From Roseococcus sp. (lineage in GTDB: Bacteria; Pseudomonadota; Alphaproteobacteria; Acetobacterales; Acetobacteraceae), in the NCBI GenBank assembly GCA_026414745.1, contig JAOAIK010000049.1, positions 1 to 64,000 of the forward strand: DNA of 64,000 bases, in the 5' to 3' direction. Position 1 is the first letter of the stretch. Every line of letters starts with the position of its first letter. Positions 54,987 through 63,500 of the stretch are shown one piece after another. The position numbers and the translations under genes are program-made. A model generated the notes under the pieces. The model saw only the letters and a program-made list of their open reading frames with translations, searched no databases and had not been told where the DNA came from.

Positions 54987-56426
54987 ATGATCGCCCTTCC
55001 CCCGCCCAAGGCCGAGATCCTCGCCCGCCGCCCCGCCATCCTGGCCGATCTCGCGCGGCTTCTGCCGGCCGATGCGGTGATCGGCGAACCCATCCGCCTC
55101 AGGCCCTACGAGACGGACGGGCTCTCCGCCTACCGGCAGATGCCGCTCGCGGTCGTGCTGCCGCGCACGACGGAGGAGGTGGCGGCGGTGCTGCGCTACT
55201 GCCACGCCAACGGCATCCGCGTCGTGCCGCGCGGCGCGGGAACGAGCCTCTCGGGCGGGGCGCTGCCGCTGGCCGATGCGGTGGTGATCGGCCTGATGCG
55301 GATGAACCGCATCCTCGAGGTCAACCTCGCGGACCGCTACGCCGTGGTCGAGGCCGGGGTGACCAACATCGGCATCACCAAGGCCGTGGAGGCCGAGGGC
55401 TTCTTCTACGCGCCCGATCCCTCCTCGCAGCTCGCCTGCATGATCGGCGGCAACGTGATGATGAACTCGGGCGGCGCGCATTGCCTGAAATACGGCGTGA
55501 CCGCCAACAACCTGCTCGGCCTCACCTTCGTCACCATCGAGGGCGAGGTGCTGCGCATCGGCGGGACGCATCTCGACGCCGCGGGCTACGACTGGCTCGG
55601 CCTGATCACCGGCAGCGAGGGGCAGCTCGGCATCGTCACCGAGGTCACGGTGCGGCTGCTGCGCGCGCCCGAGGGCGCGCGCGCCATGCTCGCCGCCTTC
55701 GATTCCGTCGAGGTCGCGGGCCGGGCGGTGGACGCCATCATCGGCAGCGGCATCATTCCGGTGGCGCTCGAGTTCATGGACAAGCCCTGCATCCACGCCT
55801 GCGAGGCCTTCGCCCATGCCGGCTACCCGCTGGACGCCGAGGCGATGCTCATCATCGAGGTGGAGGGCAGCCTCGCCGAGCAGGACATGCAGCTCGGCAT
55901 GATCCGCGACATCTGCGCGCGCTTCGCCCCCATCAGCATGAAGGTGGCGGAGACGGCGGAGGAGTCCCTCGCCATCTGGAAGGGGCGCAAGGGCGCCTTC
56001 GGCGCGGTGGGGCGCATCAGCCCCGACTACCTCTGCATGGACGGCACCATCCCGACCGGCGAGCTGCCCGGCGTGCTGAAGCGCATCGGCGAGATGAGCG
56101 CACGCTATGGCCTTCCCGTCGCCAACGTCTTCCACGCCGGCGACGGCAACCTGCACCCGCTGATCATGTTCGACGCCAACGACCCCGAGAGCTTCCGCAA
56201 GGCCGAGGCCTTCGGCGCCGAGATCCTCACGCTCTGCGTCGAGGTCGGCGGCTGCCTGACCGGCGAGCACGGGGTGGGGGTGGAGAAGCGCGACCTGATG
56301 GGCGTGCAGTTCACCGCGCGCGAGCTGGAGCTGCAGCGGGCCATCAAGTCCGCCTTCGATCCCGGCTGGCTGCTGAACACGGCGAAGGTGTTCCCGCTGG
56401 CCGACGAGGCAAGGCGGGCGGCGTGA
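54987..56426 (+). CDS. glcD: Glycolate oxidase subunit GlcD (FAD-linked)
   Basis: FAD subunit of the membrane-associated glycolate/lactate oxidase complex GlcDEF. The 479-residue protein has the PCMH-type FAD-binding VVPRGAGTSLSGGALPLADA, MIGGNVMMNSGGAHCLKYGV, GLITGSEGQLGIVTEVTVRL, and the C-terminal cap with VFHAGDGNLHPLIMFDANDP and LTGEHGVGVEKRDLM. It leads the operon; glcE begins at the last base of its stop. glcF is 3.9 kb further on, beyond two unrelated genes. Confidence 0.95.
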   Translation: MIALPPPKAEILARRPAILADLARLLPADAVIGEPIRLRPYETDGLSAYRQMPLAVVLPRTTEEVAAVLRYCHANGIRVVPRGAGTSLSGGALPLADAVVIGLMRMNRILEVNLADRYAVVEAGVTNIGITKAVEAEGFFYAPDPSSQLACMIGGNVMMNSGGAHCLKYGVTANNLLGLTFVTIEGEVLRIGGTHLDAAGYDWLGLITGSEGQLGIVTEVTVRLLRAPEGARAMLAAFDSVEVAGRAVDAIIGSGIIPVALEFMDKPCIHACEAFAHAGYPLDAEAMLIIEVEGSLAEQDMQLGMIRDICARFAPISMKVAETAEESLAIWKGRKGAFGAVGRISPDYLCMDGTIPTGELPGVLKRIGEMSARYGLPVANVFHAGDGNLHPLIMFDANDPESFRKAEAFGAEILTLCVEVGGCLTGEHGVGVEKRDLMGVQFTARELELQRAIKSAFDPGWLLNTAKVFPLADEARRAA

Positions 56427-57592
56427 TGCTCCCCGCCACCGAGGAGGAGGCCGCGGCCGCCATCCGCGCCGCCCACGCCGCGCGCGAGCCGCTGGCCATC
56501 GAGGGCAACGGCACCAAGCGGGCCATGCTGCGCCCGGTGCAGGCGGCGCGCACCCTCTCCACCCGCGCGCTTTCGGGCATCACGCTCTATCGCCCGACGG
56601 AGCTCGTGATCAGCGCCCGCGCCGGCACGCCGCTGCCCGAGATCGAGGCCGCCCTCGCCGCGCACAACCAGCAGCTCATCGCCGAGCCGCCCGATCCGCG
56701 CCCGCTCTTCGGCGGCGAGCGGCCCGCCACGCTCGGCGGCGTGGTGGGGGCCAACCTCTCGGGGCCGCGCCGCATCGCCTGGGGGGCGATGCGCGACCAT
56801 GTGCTCGGCATCCGCGCCCTCACCGGCACGGGCGAGGTCTTCCGCTCGGGCGGGCGGGTGCTGAAGAACGTCACCGGCCTCGATCTCTGCAAGCTGCTCA
56901 CCGGGGCGCACGGCACGCTGGGCGTGCTGACCGAGATCACGCTGAAGGTGCTGCCGCGGGCCGAGACCTCGGGCAGCCTCGCGCTGCGCCTGCCCGACAT
57001 CGCGGCGGGGGTGCGCGCGCTCTCGGCCGCGCTGGGCTCGCCCTTCGGCGTCTCGGGGGCGGCGCTGCTGCCCGCGGGGTTCGGCGCGCTGACGGGCTGC
57101 GTGGCGCTGGTGCGCGTCGAGGATTTCGCCGCTTCCGTGCGCTACCGGCTGGACCGGCTGACGGAGACGCTCGGCGGCTTCGGCGAGGTGGCGCGGCTCG
57201 AGGAGGCGGCCTCGGTCGCGCTCTGGCGGGCGGTGCGCGACGCCGAGCCGCTCGCCGCCGCGCCGGAGGAGGCGGTGTGGCGCCTCTCCCTCCCGCCTTC
57301 CGCCGCGCCGGCCGCCTGCGCGGCGCTGGGCCGGGCCTTCGGGGCGAAGCTGCTGCTCGATTGGGGCGGCGGGCTGGTCTGGGTGGCGGGGCCGGCCAGC
57401 GAAGCGGCCCATGCGGCGGTGATGGCCGCGGCGGGCGCCGGCACCTTCACCCTGTTCCGCGCGCCCGAGGCGCTCCGCGCCGCCCTGCCCGTGTTGCCGG
57501 AGGAGGCGCCGGCCCTCGCCGCCATCGGCGCGCGGGTGAAGGCGGTGCTCGACCCGGCGGGAATCCTCAACCCGGGGCGGATGCGGCGGTGA
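56426..57592 (+). CDS. glcE: Glycolate oxidase subunit GlcE
   Basis: Second flavoprotein-like subunit of GlcDEF, 388 residues. It has EPLAIEGNGTKRAMLRPVQA, LVISARAGTPLPEIEAALAA, ATLGGVVGANLSGPRRIAWG, VLKNVTGLDLCKLLTGAHGT and C-terminal KAVLDPAGILNPGRM, all GlcE-like. ATG 56426 shares the final A of the glcD stop; GTG 56423 is an alternative. Its own stop overlaps the GTG of the TPR/glycosyltransferase-like gene, an unexpected partner for the glc operon. Confidence 0.93.
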   Translation: MLPATEEEAAAAIRAAHAAREPLAIEGNGTKRAMLRPVQAARTLSTRALSGITLYRPTELVISARAGTPLPEIEAALAAHNQQLIAEPPDPRPLFGGERPATLGGVVGANLSGPRRIAWGAMRDHVLGIRALTGTGEVFRSGGRVLKNVTGLDLCKLLTGAHGTLGVLTEITLKVLPRAETSGSLALRLPDIAAGVRALSAALGSPFGVSGAALLPAGFGALTGCVALVRVEDFAASVRYRLDRLTETLGGFGEVARLEEAASVALWRAVRDAEPLAAAPEEAVWRLSLPPSAAPAACAALGRAFGAKLLLDWGGGLVWVAGPASEAAHAAVMAAAGAGTFTLFRAPEALRAALPVLPEEAPALAAIGARVKAVLDPAGILNPGRMRR

Positions 57593-59784
57593 AGGAGGGG
57601 GAGGGTCGGGCGCCTCGCCATGCGGCCTGGACGGCCGCGCTGGCCGAGGGTCGCGGCGCCGAGATCCTGGCGGAGCTTCTCGCGCGGCATCGTCGCCTGC
57701 CCGAGGCCCCGGCCCCCGCCATTCTCGGGGCCGAGGCCGCATTCCAGGCAGGGCGGCACGAGTTGGCGCTCGAACTGCTGGCGGCGGCCCTGCGGCTCAA
57801 ACCCGGCCTGCCGCGCCTGCACGGGCTCGCCCGGAGGCTGATTCGGGCGCTCAGCGAAGCGGGAAGACTGGCGGAGGCGCACCGTGCCCTTCGCCTGCTG
57901 GACCCCGCACCCGCGCCGCTCGTGATCCGGCATGTGCGCGACCTCCTCGAGGCTGACATCCTGGTCGAGGAGGCCGCCGCCGCGGCCGCCATGGTGACGG
58001 ATCCGCGCGACAGGCTGCGGCTGCTGGATCTCGCCATCGGCGTCCTGCCGAGGCGGGCCGCCGCCCGTCATCTCCTTCTCGCGCTCGCGCGCGACGCCCC
58101 GGCATGGACGGGGGAGGGGCTGCGAAAGCTGTGTGGCGGCCTTGCGCAGGCTGGAGAGGCGGGCGAGGCCCGCGCGCTGCTGGCGCGCGGCCGCTTCGCC
58201 GACGCGGAGGACCGCGCCTTGTGCGAGGCGTTCCTGCTGCGCGGCGAGGGGCGGCTGGAAGAGGCCCGCGCCCGCCTCGCGCCCTTCCTTGCGGCGGATC
58301 AGCCTCGGCCGGAACTGCTGATGGCCGCGCATGACTGGGCATGGGAGGCGCTCGCGCTGGAGGAGGCGACCGGACTCGCGCTGCGGCTGCTGCGCTGCGG
58401 GGCGGCGGCCGGCGCCCCGTCTCCGATGCTCATCGTCTGGCTCGCCAAGCTTCTGGCGGAGCAAGGGCTGCACGCCGAGGCCTGGGAGGCGGTGGCGGCG
58501 CTGCGGGAGGCGCTGCGTGCGGAGATCGCGCGGGCGCCGGCGCCGCCCCAGCCGGAGACGAACCTCGCCTTCCGCGCGGCGCTGAGCCTCGCCGATGTCC
58601 CCTCCGCGCGCCTCCTCGCCGCCCGGCTCGGTCCGAACTCGTCCCCGAGCCACGCCCTCTCGACCCTCGCGGCGCTGCCCGAGAGGGAACCGGTGGCAGC
58701 CCGTTTCGTGGAACGCGCCGCGGCCGCCTGGAGGGATCCGCCACGCGCCCTGACGGCGGCGCTGGACAGCGACCTCGCCATCATCGCGCCGATGGGCATG
58801 TTGTCGTGGCTGCTCCTGCGAGAGGCGGCGGAGGATGGCCCCGTGGCGCTTCCCGAACAGCAGGCCTGCCACCTCGTCCTGGCCACGGCGCTCGCGCAGG
58901 CGGAGGCTGCCGGACTGGATGTCGTGGTGCTTCCCTCCCCCGGCTATGCGGTGCCGCCGCCGCTTCTCGCCCGCGGCGTTCCCTTCGTCAGCTACCACAG
59001 CTTCGCCCCGCCGGGGGCCGGGGTGCATGTGAAGGGCGGGCCACTGCCCGACACCGTCCTCATCGACAGTGCCGGCTATTCGGGATGGAGCGCGGCCTGC
59101 GGGCGGGAACTCGGCGAGCTGCCGCTCGCCGAGGTGCCGGCGGAGACGGCGCGGGCATGGCTGGCCGGCGAGCGGCGGCGCCTGTCGGACTCCAACCTGT
59201 CGAAGTGGCAGCAGCGGGCGCGCGGCGGCGGCGGCCTTCCCCGCGGCCCGGCCGTGCTGGTCGCGCTGCAGGTGCCCGACGACAACGCGCTGCGGCACCG
59301 CTGGGTGGACATGTACGCGCTCGCCCGCGCCGTCGTCGCCCGCTTCCGCGGCAGCGGCACCACGGTGGTGATCAAGCGCCACCCGAAATGCCGCGACCCG
59401 CGCACCGACGCCCTGCTGCGGGAACTCGGCCGGGAAGCGCATGTGCTCGTCAGCGACGCCTCCATCCACGACCTGCTCCCGGCGGTGCAGGCGGTCTATT
59501 GCGTGAACTCGGGCTTGGGTGCGGAGGCACTGCTCTACGGCGTTGCGGTGCATATCGCGGGGCTGGTGGACTATCGGCACGCCTGCCACGAGGCGCACCA
59601 CCTCGATGCGCTGCTCACCGGCGAGGCGGCGTGCAATCCGCGGCTCGATGCCGAGACGCTCGCGCGTTACCTCTACTGGTATCGCAACCACCATCACGTC
59701 CCGCTCGACCGTCCCGGCGCGCTGGAGGCGGCGATCCGGGACCGGATCATCCTGCCGGCCCGGAGGCGTCGGCAAGGCGCGTGA
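57589..59784 (+). CDS. TPR-like protein with C-terminal capsule glycosyltransferase-like domain
   Basis: A 731-residue protein starting at GTG 57589, overlapping the glcE stop. Residues ~1-300 are alpha-helical repeats of TPR type (AILGAEAAFQAGRHELALEL, LRGEGRLEEARARLAPFLAA). The C-terminal ~350 residues resemble KpsC/KpsS-like capsule polysaccharide enzymes: TVVIKRHPKCRDPRTDALLR (lysine-His-Pro signature), VLVSDASIHDLLPAVQAVYC and NSGLGAEALLYGVAVHIAGL. Such domains are retaining Kdo or related transferases. The substrate is unknown. No other capsule genes are present, and the gene separates glcE from glcF. Its codon use includes more non-GC codons (e.g. atcg/gaag runs) than glc genes, by eye. 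Confidence 0.7.
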   Translation: MKEGEGRAPRHAAWTAALAEGRGAEILAELLARHRRLPEAPAPAILGAEAAFQAGRHELALELLAAALRLKPGLPRLHGLARRLIRALSEAGRLAEAHRALRLLDPAPAPLVIRHVRDLLEADILVEEAAAAAAMVTDPRDRLRLLDLAIGVLPRRAAARHLLLALARDAPAWTGEGLRKLCGGLAQAGEAGEARALLARGRFADAEDRALCEAFLLRGEGRLEEARARLAPFLAADQPRPELLMAAHDWAWEALALEEATGLALRLLRCGAAAGAPSPMLIVWLAKLLAEQGLHAEAWEAVAALREALRAEIARAPAPPQPETNLAFRAALSLADVPSARLLAARLGPNSSPSHALSTLAALPEREPVAARFVERAAAAWRDPPRALTAALDSDLAIIAPMGMLSWLLLREAAEDGPVALPEQQACHLVLATALAQAEAAGLDVVVLPSPGYAVPPPLLARGVPFVSYHSFAPPGAGVHVKGGPLPDTVLIDSAGYSGWSAACGRELGELPLAEVPAETARAWLAGERRRLSDSNLSKWQQRARGGGGLPRGPAVLVALQVPDDNALRHRWVDMYALARAVVARFRGSGTTVVIKRHPKCRDPRTDALLRELGREAHVLVSDASIHDLLPAVQAVYCVNSGLGAEALLYGVAVHIAGLVDYRHACHEAHHLDALLTGEAACNPRLDAETLARYLYWYRNHHHVPLDRPGALEAAIRDRIILPARRRRQGA

Positions 59785-59908
59785 CGGAGGCGCAGCGCCC
59801 CAGTGGCAGCGCTTTGCAACCCCGCCCGCCCCGTCATATCCGATGTCGGTCCTGGGTCTTGCGGTCCGCCCCCCGCACCGCGCCCCCGGTCAGGAAAGGC
59901 CGCCCCGC

Positions 59909-60322
59909 ATGATCTGGATTCCCCTCGCCCTCATGCTCGCCACCTTCACCCTGGCGCAGCTCCAGCGCTTCGGCCCCGCGCCGGGGCTGGGCTGGCTGCC
60001 CGCGGCGCTGCCCTACGCCTTCGCCGGCGCGGCGGCCTGGTTCGCCGCCGCGCTGCTGCTCACGGTGGACATGAAGCCGGCCGTGGTGGCGGCGATCGAG
60101 GCCGGGCGCGCCTTCGAGGCCCGGCACGCGGGGCTGGTGACGGCGCTGCTCGCCGCCCTTGGCGCGGGGCTCGCCTGCACGGGCTTCGCGCGCGCCGCCT
60201 GGCGCCTCTCCGAAGCCCTGTGCGAGCCGCCGGAGAACGCCTATCACTTCGGCGTGGCGGGGCCGGCGGCCATGGGCGTGCTGGGGGCCCTGCTGCTCGC
60301 CCTCACCCTCGCCCGCCTCTGA
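59909..60322 (+). CDS. Small membrane protein between glcE and glcF
   Basis: A 137-residue protein with three or four transmembrane segments: MIWIPLALMLATFTLAQLQR, WLPAALPYAFAGAAAWFAAA with LLLTVD, LVTALLAALGAGLACTGFA and GPAAMGVLGALLLALTLARL. No family recognised. CAGGAAAGG precedes the ATG. It is 9 bases upstream of glcF and so probably co-transcribed; a role in anchoring the glycolate oxidase is possible but only from position. Confidence 0.65.
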   Translation: MIWIPLALMLATFTLAQLQRFGPAPGLGWLPAALPYAFAGAAAWFAAALLLTVDMKPAVVAAIEAGRAFEARHAGLVTALLAALGAGLACTGFARAAWRLSEALCEPPENAYHFGVAGPAAMGVLGALLLALTLARL

Positions 60323-60331
60323 CCACGCCGG

Positions 60332-61639
60332 ATGCAGACCCGCTTCACCGCCGAACAGCTTCAGGACCCGGACATCGCGGAGGCGAACAGGATCCTCCGC
60401 AGCTGCGTGCATTGCGGCATGTGCACCGCCACCTGCCCCACCTTCCTGCTGCTGGGCGACGAGCTGGATTCCCCGCGCGGGCGCATCTACCTCATCAAGG
60501 ACATGCTGGAGAACGGCCGCCCGGCCACGGAGCTGGAGGCACGGCATGTGGACCGCTGCCTCTCCTGCCTCTCCTGCATGACCACCTGCCCCTCGGGCGT
60601 GCATTACATGCATCTGGTGGACCACGCCCGCCGGCACATCGAGGAGACCTACCGCCGCCCCTGGCCGGAGCGGGCGCTGCGCGCCCTGCTGGCGCGGGTG
60701 CTGCCCAGCCCCGCCCTGTTCCGCGCGGCGCTCTGGGCCGCGCGGCTCGGCCGGCCCGTCGCGCGGCTGATCCCCGGCCGCTCGCTCACGGCGCAGCGGC
60801 TGCGCGCCATGCTCGCCCTCGCCCCCGCCGCCCTGCCGCCGCCGAGCCCGATGCAGGCGGCGCAGATCCATCGCGCCGAGGGGGCGCGCCGCGGCCGGGT
60901 GGGGCTGCTGACCGGCTGCGCGCAGCAGGTGCTCAATCCCGCCATCAACGAGGCCACGATCCGCCTGCTGACGCGCATGGGCATCGAGGTGGTGATCACC
61001 CCGGGCCAGGGCTGCTGCGGCGCGCTGACGCATCACATGGGGCGCCACGCCCCCGCCATGGCCGCCGCGCGGAAGAACATCGCCGCCTGGTCGGCCGAGA
61101 TCGCGGGCGAGGGGCTGGACGCCATCGTGGTGAACGCCTCCGGCTGCGGCACCACCCTCAAGGACTACGGCTTCATGTTCCGCAGCGAGCCCGAGGCCGA
61201 GGCCGCCGCCCGCATCTCCGCCCTCGCCATGGACATCACCGAGGTGCTGGAGCGCTTCGGCTACGCGCCCGCGCGCGAGGCGCCGGGCCTCACCGTCGCC
61301 TATCATTCGGCCTGCTCGCTGCAGCACGGGCAGAAGATCACGGCGCTGCCGAAGCAGCTCCTCGCCCGCGCGGGCTTCGCGGTGAAGGAGCCGGCCGATG
61401 CGCATCTCTGCTGCGGCAGCGCGGGCACCTACAACCTGATGCAGCCGGAGATCGCGGCCGCGCTGCGCGCGCGCAAGCTCGGCCACCTGGCCCGCACCGG
61501 GGCCGATCTCATCGCCGCGGGCAATATCGGCTGCATGACGCAGCTCGCCGGCGCGGCGCTGCCCGTGGTCCACACCGTGGAGCTGCTGGACTGGATGGCG
61601 GGCGGGCCGCGGCCCGCCGCTCTCGACCGGCGCGGCTGA
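60332..61639 (+). CDS. glcF: Glycolate oxidase iron-sulfur subunit GlcF
   Basis: Electron-transfer subunit of GlcDEF, 435 residues. Two 4Fe-4S ferredoxin motifs lie near the N-terminus, CVHCGMCTATCP and CLSCLSCMTTCP. Two CCG domains follow (GLLTGCAQQVLNP, GQGCCGALTHHMGRH; YHSACSLQHGQ, AHLCCGSAGTYNLM), as in heterodisulfide-reductase-like subunits. It completes the complex encoded by glcD-glcE upstream, despite the interposed genes. A hairpin follows the stop (61649-61670). Confidence 0.95.
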   Translation: MQTRFTAEQLQDPDIAEANRILRSCVHCGMCTATCPTFLLLGDELDSPRGRIYLIKDMLENGRPATELEARHVDRCLSCLSCMTTCPSGVHYMHLVDHARRHIEETYRRPWPERALRALLARVLPSPALFRAALWAARLGRPVARLIPGRSLTAQRLRAMLALAPAALPPPSPMQAAQIHRAEGARRGRVGLLTGCAQQVLNPAINEATIRLLTRMGIEVVITPGQGCCGALTHHMGRHAPAMAAARKNIAAWSAEIAGEGLDAIVVNASGCGTTLKDYGFMFRSEPEAEAAARISALAMDITEVLERFGYAPAREAPGLTVAYHSACSLQHGQKITALPKQLLARAGFAVKEPADAHLCCGSAGTYNLMQPEIAAALRARKLGHLARTGADLIAAGNIGCMTQLAGAALPVVHTVELLDWMAGGPRPAALDRRG

Positions 61640-61648
61640 GCGGCCTAT

Positions 61649-61671
61649 CTCCCGGGGAAACACCCGGGAGG
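61649..61671 (+). promoter_or_regulatory. Hairpin overlapping the ribosome-binding site of the Bug gene
   Basis: CTCCCGGG (61649-61656) and CCCGGGAG (61663-61670) form a perfect 8-bp stem with loop GAAACA. The Shine-Dalgarno GGAGG (61667-61671) of the following gene lies in the right arm. The stem may sequester the site, acting as a terminator or as an expression brake after glcF. Function inferred from structure only. Confidence 0.5.
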
Positions 61672-61679
61672 AAAACGCC

Positions 61680-62663
61680 ATGCGCCGCCGCGCCCTGCTC
61701 GCCACGCCCGCCCTGCTGGCCGCCCTGCCCGCCGCCGCCCAGCCCGCCTGGCCGGACCGGCCGATCAGCGTGGTGGTGGGCTTCCTGCCCGGCGGCTCGG
61801 TGGACATCGGCACGCGGCTGCTGATCGAGCGCATGGCCCCGCGCCTCGGCCCCCAGGTGCGCATGATCGTCGAGAACCGGCCCGGCGCGGGCGGTTCGGT
61901 GGGCGCGGAGTTCGTCGCGCGGCAGAACCCGGACGGGCATGTGCTGACCATGTCCTCGGCCTCCTCCCACGCGACCAACCCGGCCGCCCTGCCCGAGACG
62001 GTGCGCTACGATCCGGTGGCGGACTTCACGCACATCGCCATCCTGGGCGGCGGGCCGCTGGTGGTCGCCGTGCCCGGCGCCTCGCCGCACCGCAGCGTCG
62101 CCGATCTGGTCAACGCGGCGCGGGCGGCGCGCGCGCCCTTGCTGTGGGGCAGCTCGGGCTCCGGCGGCATCGGCCACCTGACGGGCGAGCTCTTCGCCCA
62201 CCGCTCCGGCTTCCGGGGCGAATATGTGCCCTATCGCGGGGGGGCCGCGGTGCTGGAGGCGATGAAGAAGGCGGAGATAGACTTCTCCTTCGAGGTGCTG
62301 GCCAGCGCCCTGCCGCATCTGCGCGACGGCTCCTCGCGCCCGCTCGCCGTCACCTCCCGCGCGCGGCACCCGCAGCTTCCCGAGGTGCCGAGCCTGCACG
62401 AGGCGGGGCTCGAGGGTTTCGACATCATCACCTGGAACGTGCTGCAGGGCCCGCGCGGCATCCCCGCCCCCATCGTGGAGCGGCTGAACCGCGCGGCGAT
62501 GGAGGCCCTGGCCGATGCCGAGCTGCGCCGGCGCCTCGCCGCCGCGGGCATCGACCCGGCCGAGCCCTCCACCCCCGAGAGCACCCGCGCCTTCGTCGCG
62601 GCGGAGCTCGACAAGTTCCGCTCCATCGTGCGCGAGACGGGGCTGCGGCTGGGGCGCGGATAG
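61680..62663 (+). CDS. Bug/TctC family periplasmic substrate-binding protein
   Basis: Periplasmic binding protein of tripartite tricarboxylate-type transport, 327 residues. Signal peptide MRRRALLATPALLAALPAAA, then WPDRPISVVVGFLPGGSVDI, VENRPGAGGSVGAEFVARQN, PDGHVLTMSSASSHATNPA, VPYRGGAAVLEAMKK and VTSRARHPQLPEVPSLHEAG: the conserved Bug framework. Such proteins are amplified in Acetobacteraceae and Burkholderiales and usually bind carboxylates; the adjacent glycolate oxidase suggests a small carboxylate, which is inference. No TctA/B membrane genes are next to it. Confidence 0.93.
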   Translation: MRRRALLATPALLAALPAAAQPAWPDRPISVVVGFLPGGSVDIGTRLLIERMAPRLGPQVRMIVENRPGAGGSVGAEFVARQNPDGHVLTMSSASSHATNPAALPETVRYDPVADFTHIAILGGGPLVVAVPGASPHRSVADLVNAARAARAPLLWGSSGSGGIGHLTGELFAHRSGFRGEYVPYRGGAAVLEAMKKAEIDFSFEVLASALPHLRDGSSRPLAVTSRARHPQLPEVPSLHEAGLEGFDIITWNVLQGPRGIPAPIVERLNRAAMEALADAELRRRLAAAGIDPAEPSTPESTRAFVAAELDKFRSIVRETGLRLGRG

Positions 62664-62667
62664 GGTC

Positions 62668-63450
62668 TCAGCGCCCGAACCGTGCATCCTCGCCGCGGGC
62701 GCGGCGCTTGGCGTCCACCCGCGCGGCGAAGGCGCGCCGCGCGGCCTCGCGCCCCATGGCGCGCTCGAGCGGCAGCAGGTCGAACACCACCCGCGCCATG
62801 CGCTGGTAGAAGGCCATGTAGACGAGGTTGAGCCCGGCCCCGACCGCCGCCCCCACCAGCGGCGCGGCCTGGGCGCCGAGCTTCGTCACCAGCACCGGCG
62901 CATAGCGCGCGATGACGGCGGCGATGAGCTGCGCCAGCTCCTGCCCCGCCAGCCGCGTCATCCAGAAGGCGAGGTCGGCGTCGTCGTCCTCCTCCAGCGG
63001 GCCGCCGAAGGCGAAGACCTCGATCGAGGCGCGCCGCACCTCCTCCGCGCCGAGATCCAGCCCCCGGGCCCGCGCGATGTCGGCGATGGCGCGCATGATG
63101 AGCGCGGTGGTGACCGGCAGCTCGGCCAGGGTGGTCGGCAGCCCGCCGAAGCCGCCCAGCGCGCCCGAGAGCGCGCCGGTGAGGCGGTAGGCCGCCCCGT
63201 GCTCGCGCCGCGTCTCGGGATCGAGGCCGAGGATGGCGACGCGCCAGGCCAGCTCGAGCCCCTCGCGCGCGCGCTCGGCCGCGAGGCGCTGGATGTCGGC
63301 GGGCAGGCGCATCATGCCGCGCCGGACGGCGCTCGCCGCGCGCTCGAGGGCGGTGGTGAGCGCGCCGCGGGCCGCCAGATACTCCACCGCCGCGCGGTCG
63401 AGCACGGCGTCGGGGTCGAGCGGCGCGGCGGGAATCAGGGCCTGGGGCAC
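62668..63450 (-). CDS. EcsC family protein
   Basis: A 260-residue protein of the EcsC family (named after a Bacillus ABC-transporter-associated protein; function unclear). It has the alpha-helical N-terminus (LDPDAVLDRAAVEYLAARGA), LPTTLAELPVTTALIMRAIADI, the acidic loop GGPLEEDDDAD and a hydrophobic Ala/Gly-rich segment (LGAQAAPLVGAAVGAGLNLV). The GTG at 63450 gives the start VPQALIPAAPLD; upstream in-frame sequence is not family-like. Convergent with the Bug gene, 4 bases apart. Confidence 0.85.
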   Translation of the reverse strand: MPQALIPAAPLDPDAVLDRAAVEYLAARGALTTALERAASAVRRGMMRLPADIQRLAAERAREGLELAWRVAILGLDPETRREHGAAYRLTGALSGALGGFGGLPTTLAELPVTTALIMRAIADIARARGLDLGAEEVRRASIEVFAFGGPLEEDDDADLAFWMTRLAGQELAQLIAAVIARYAPVLVTKLGAQAAPLVGAAVGAGLNLVYMAFYQRMARVVFDLLPLERAMGREAARRAFAARVDAKRRARGEDARFGR

Positions 63451-63500
63451 GGGCGCTCTTCGTCCTTGCGCGGGGGCGCGAGGGGGCGGAACATCGGGGC

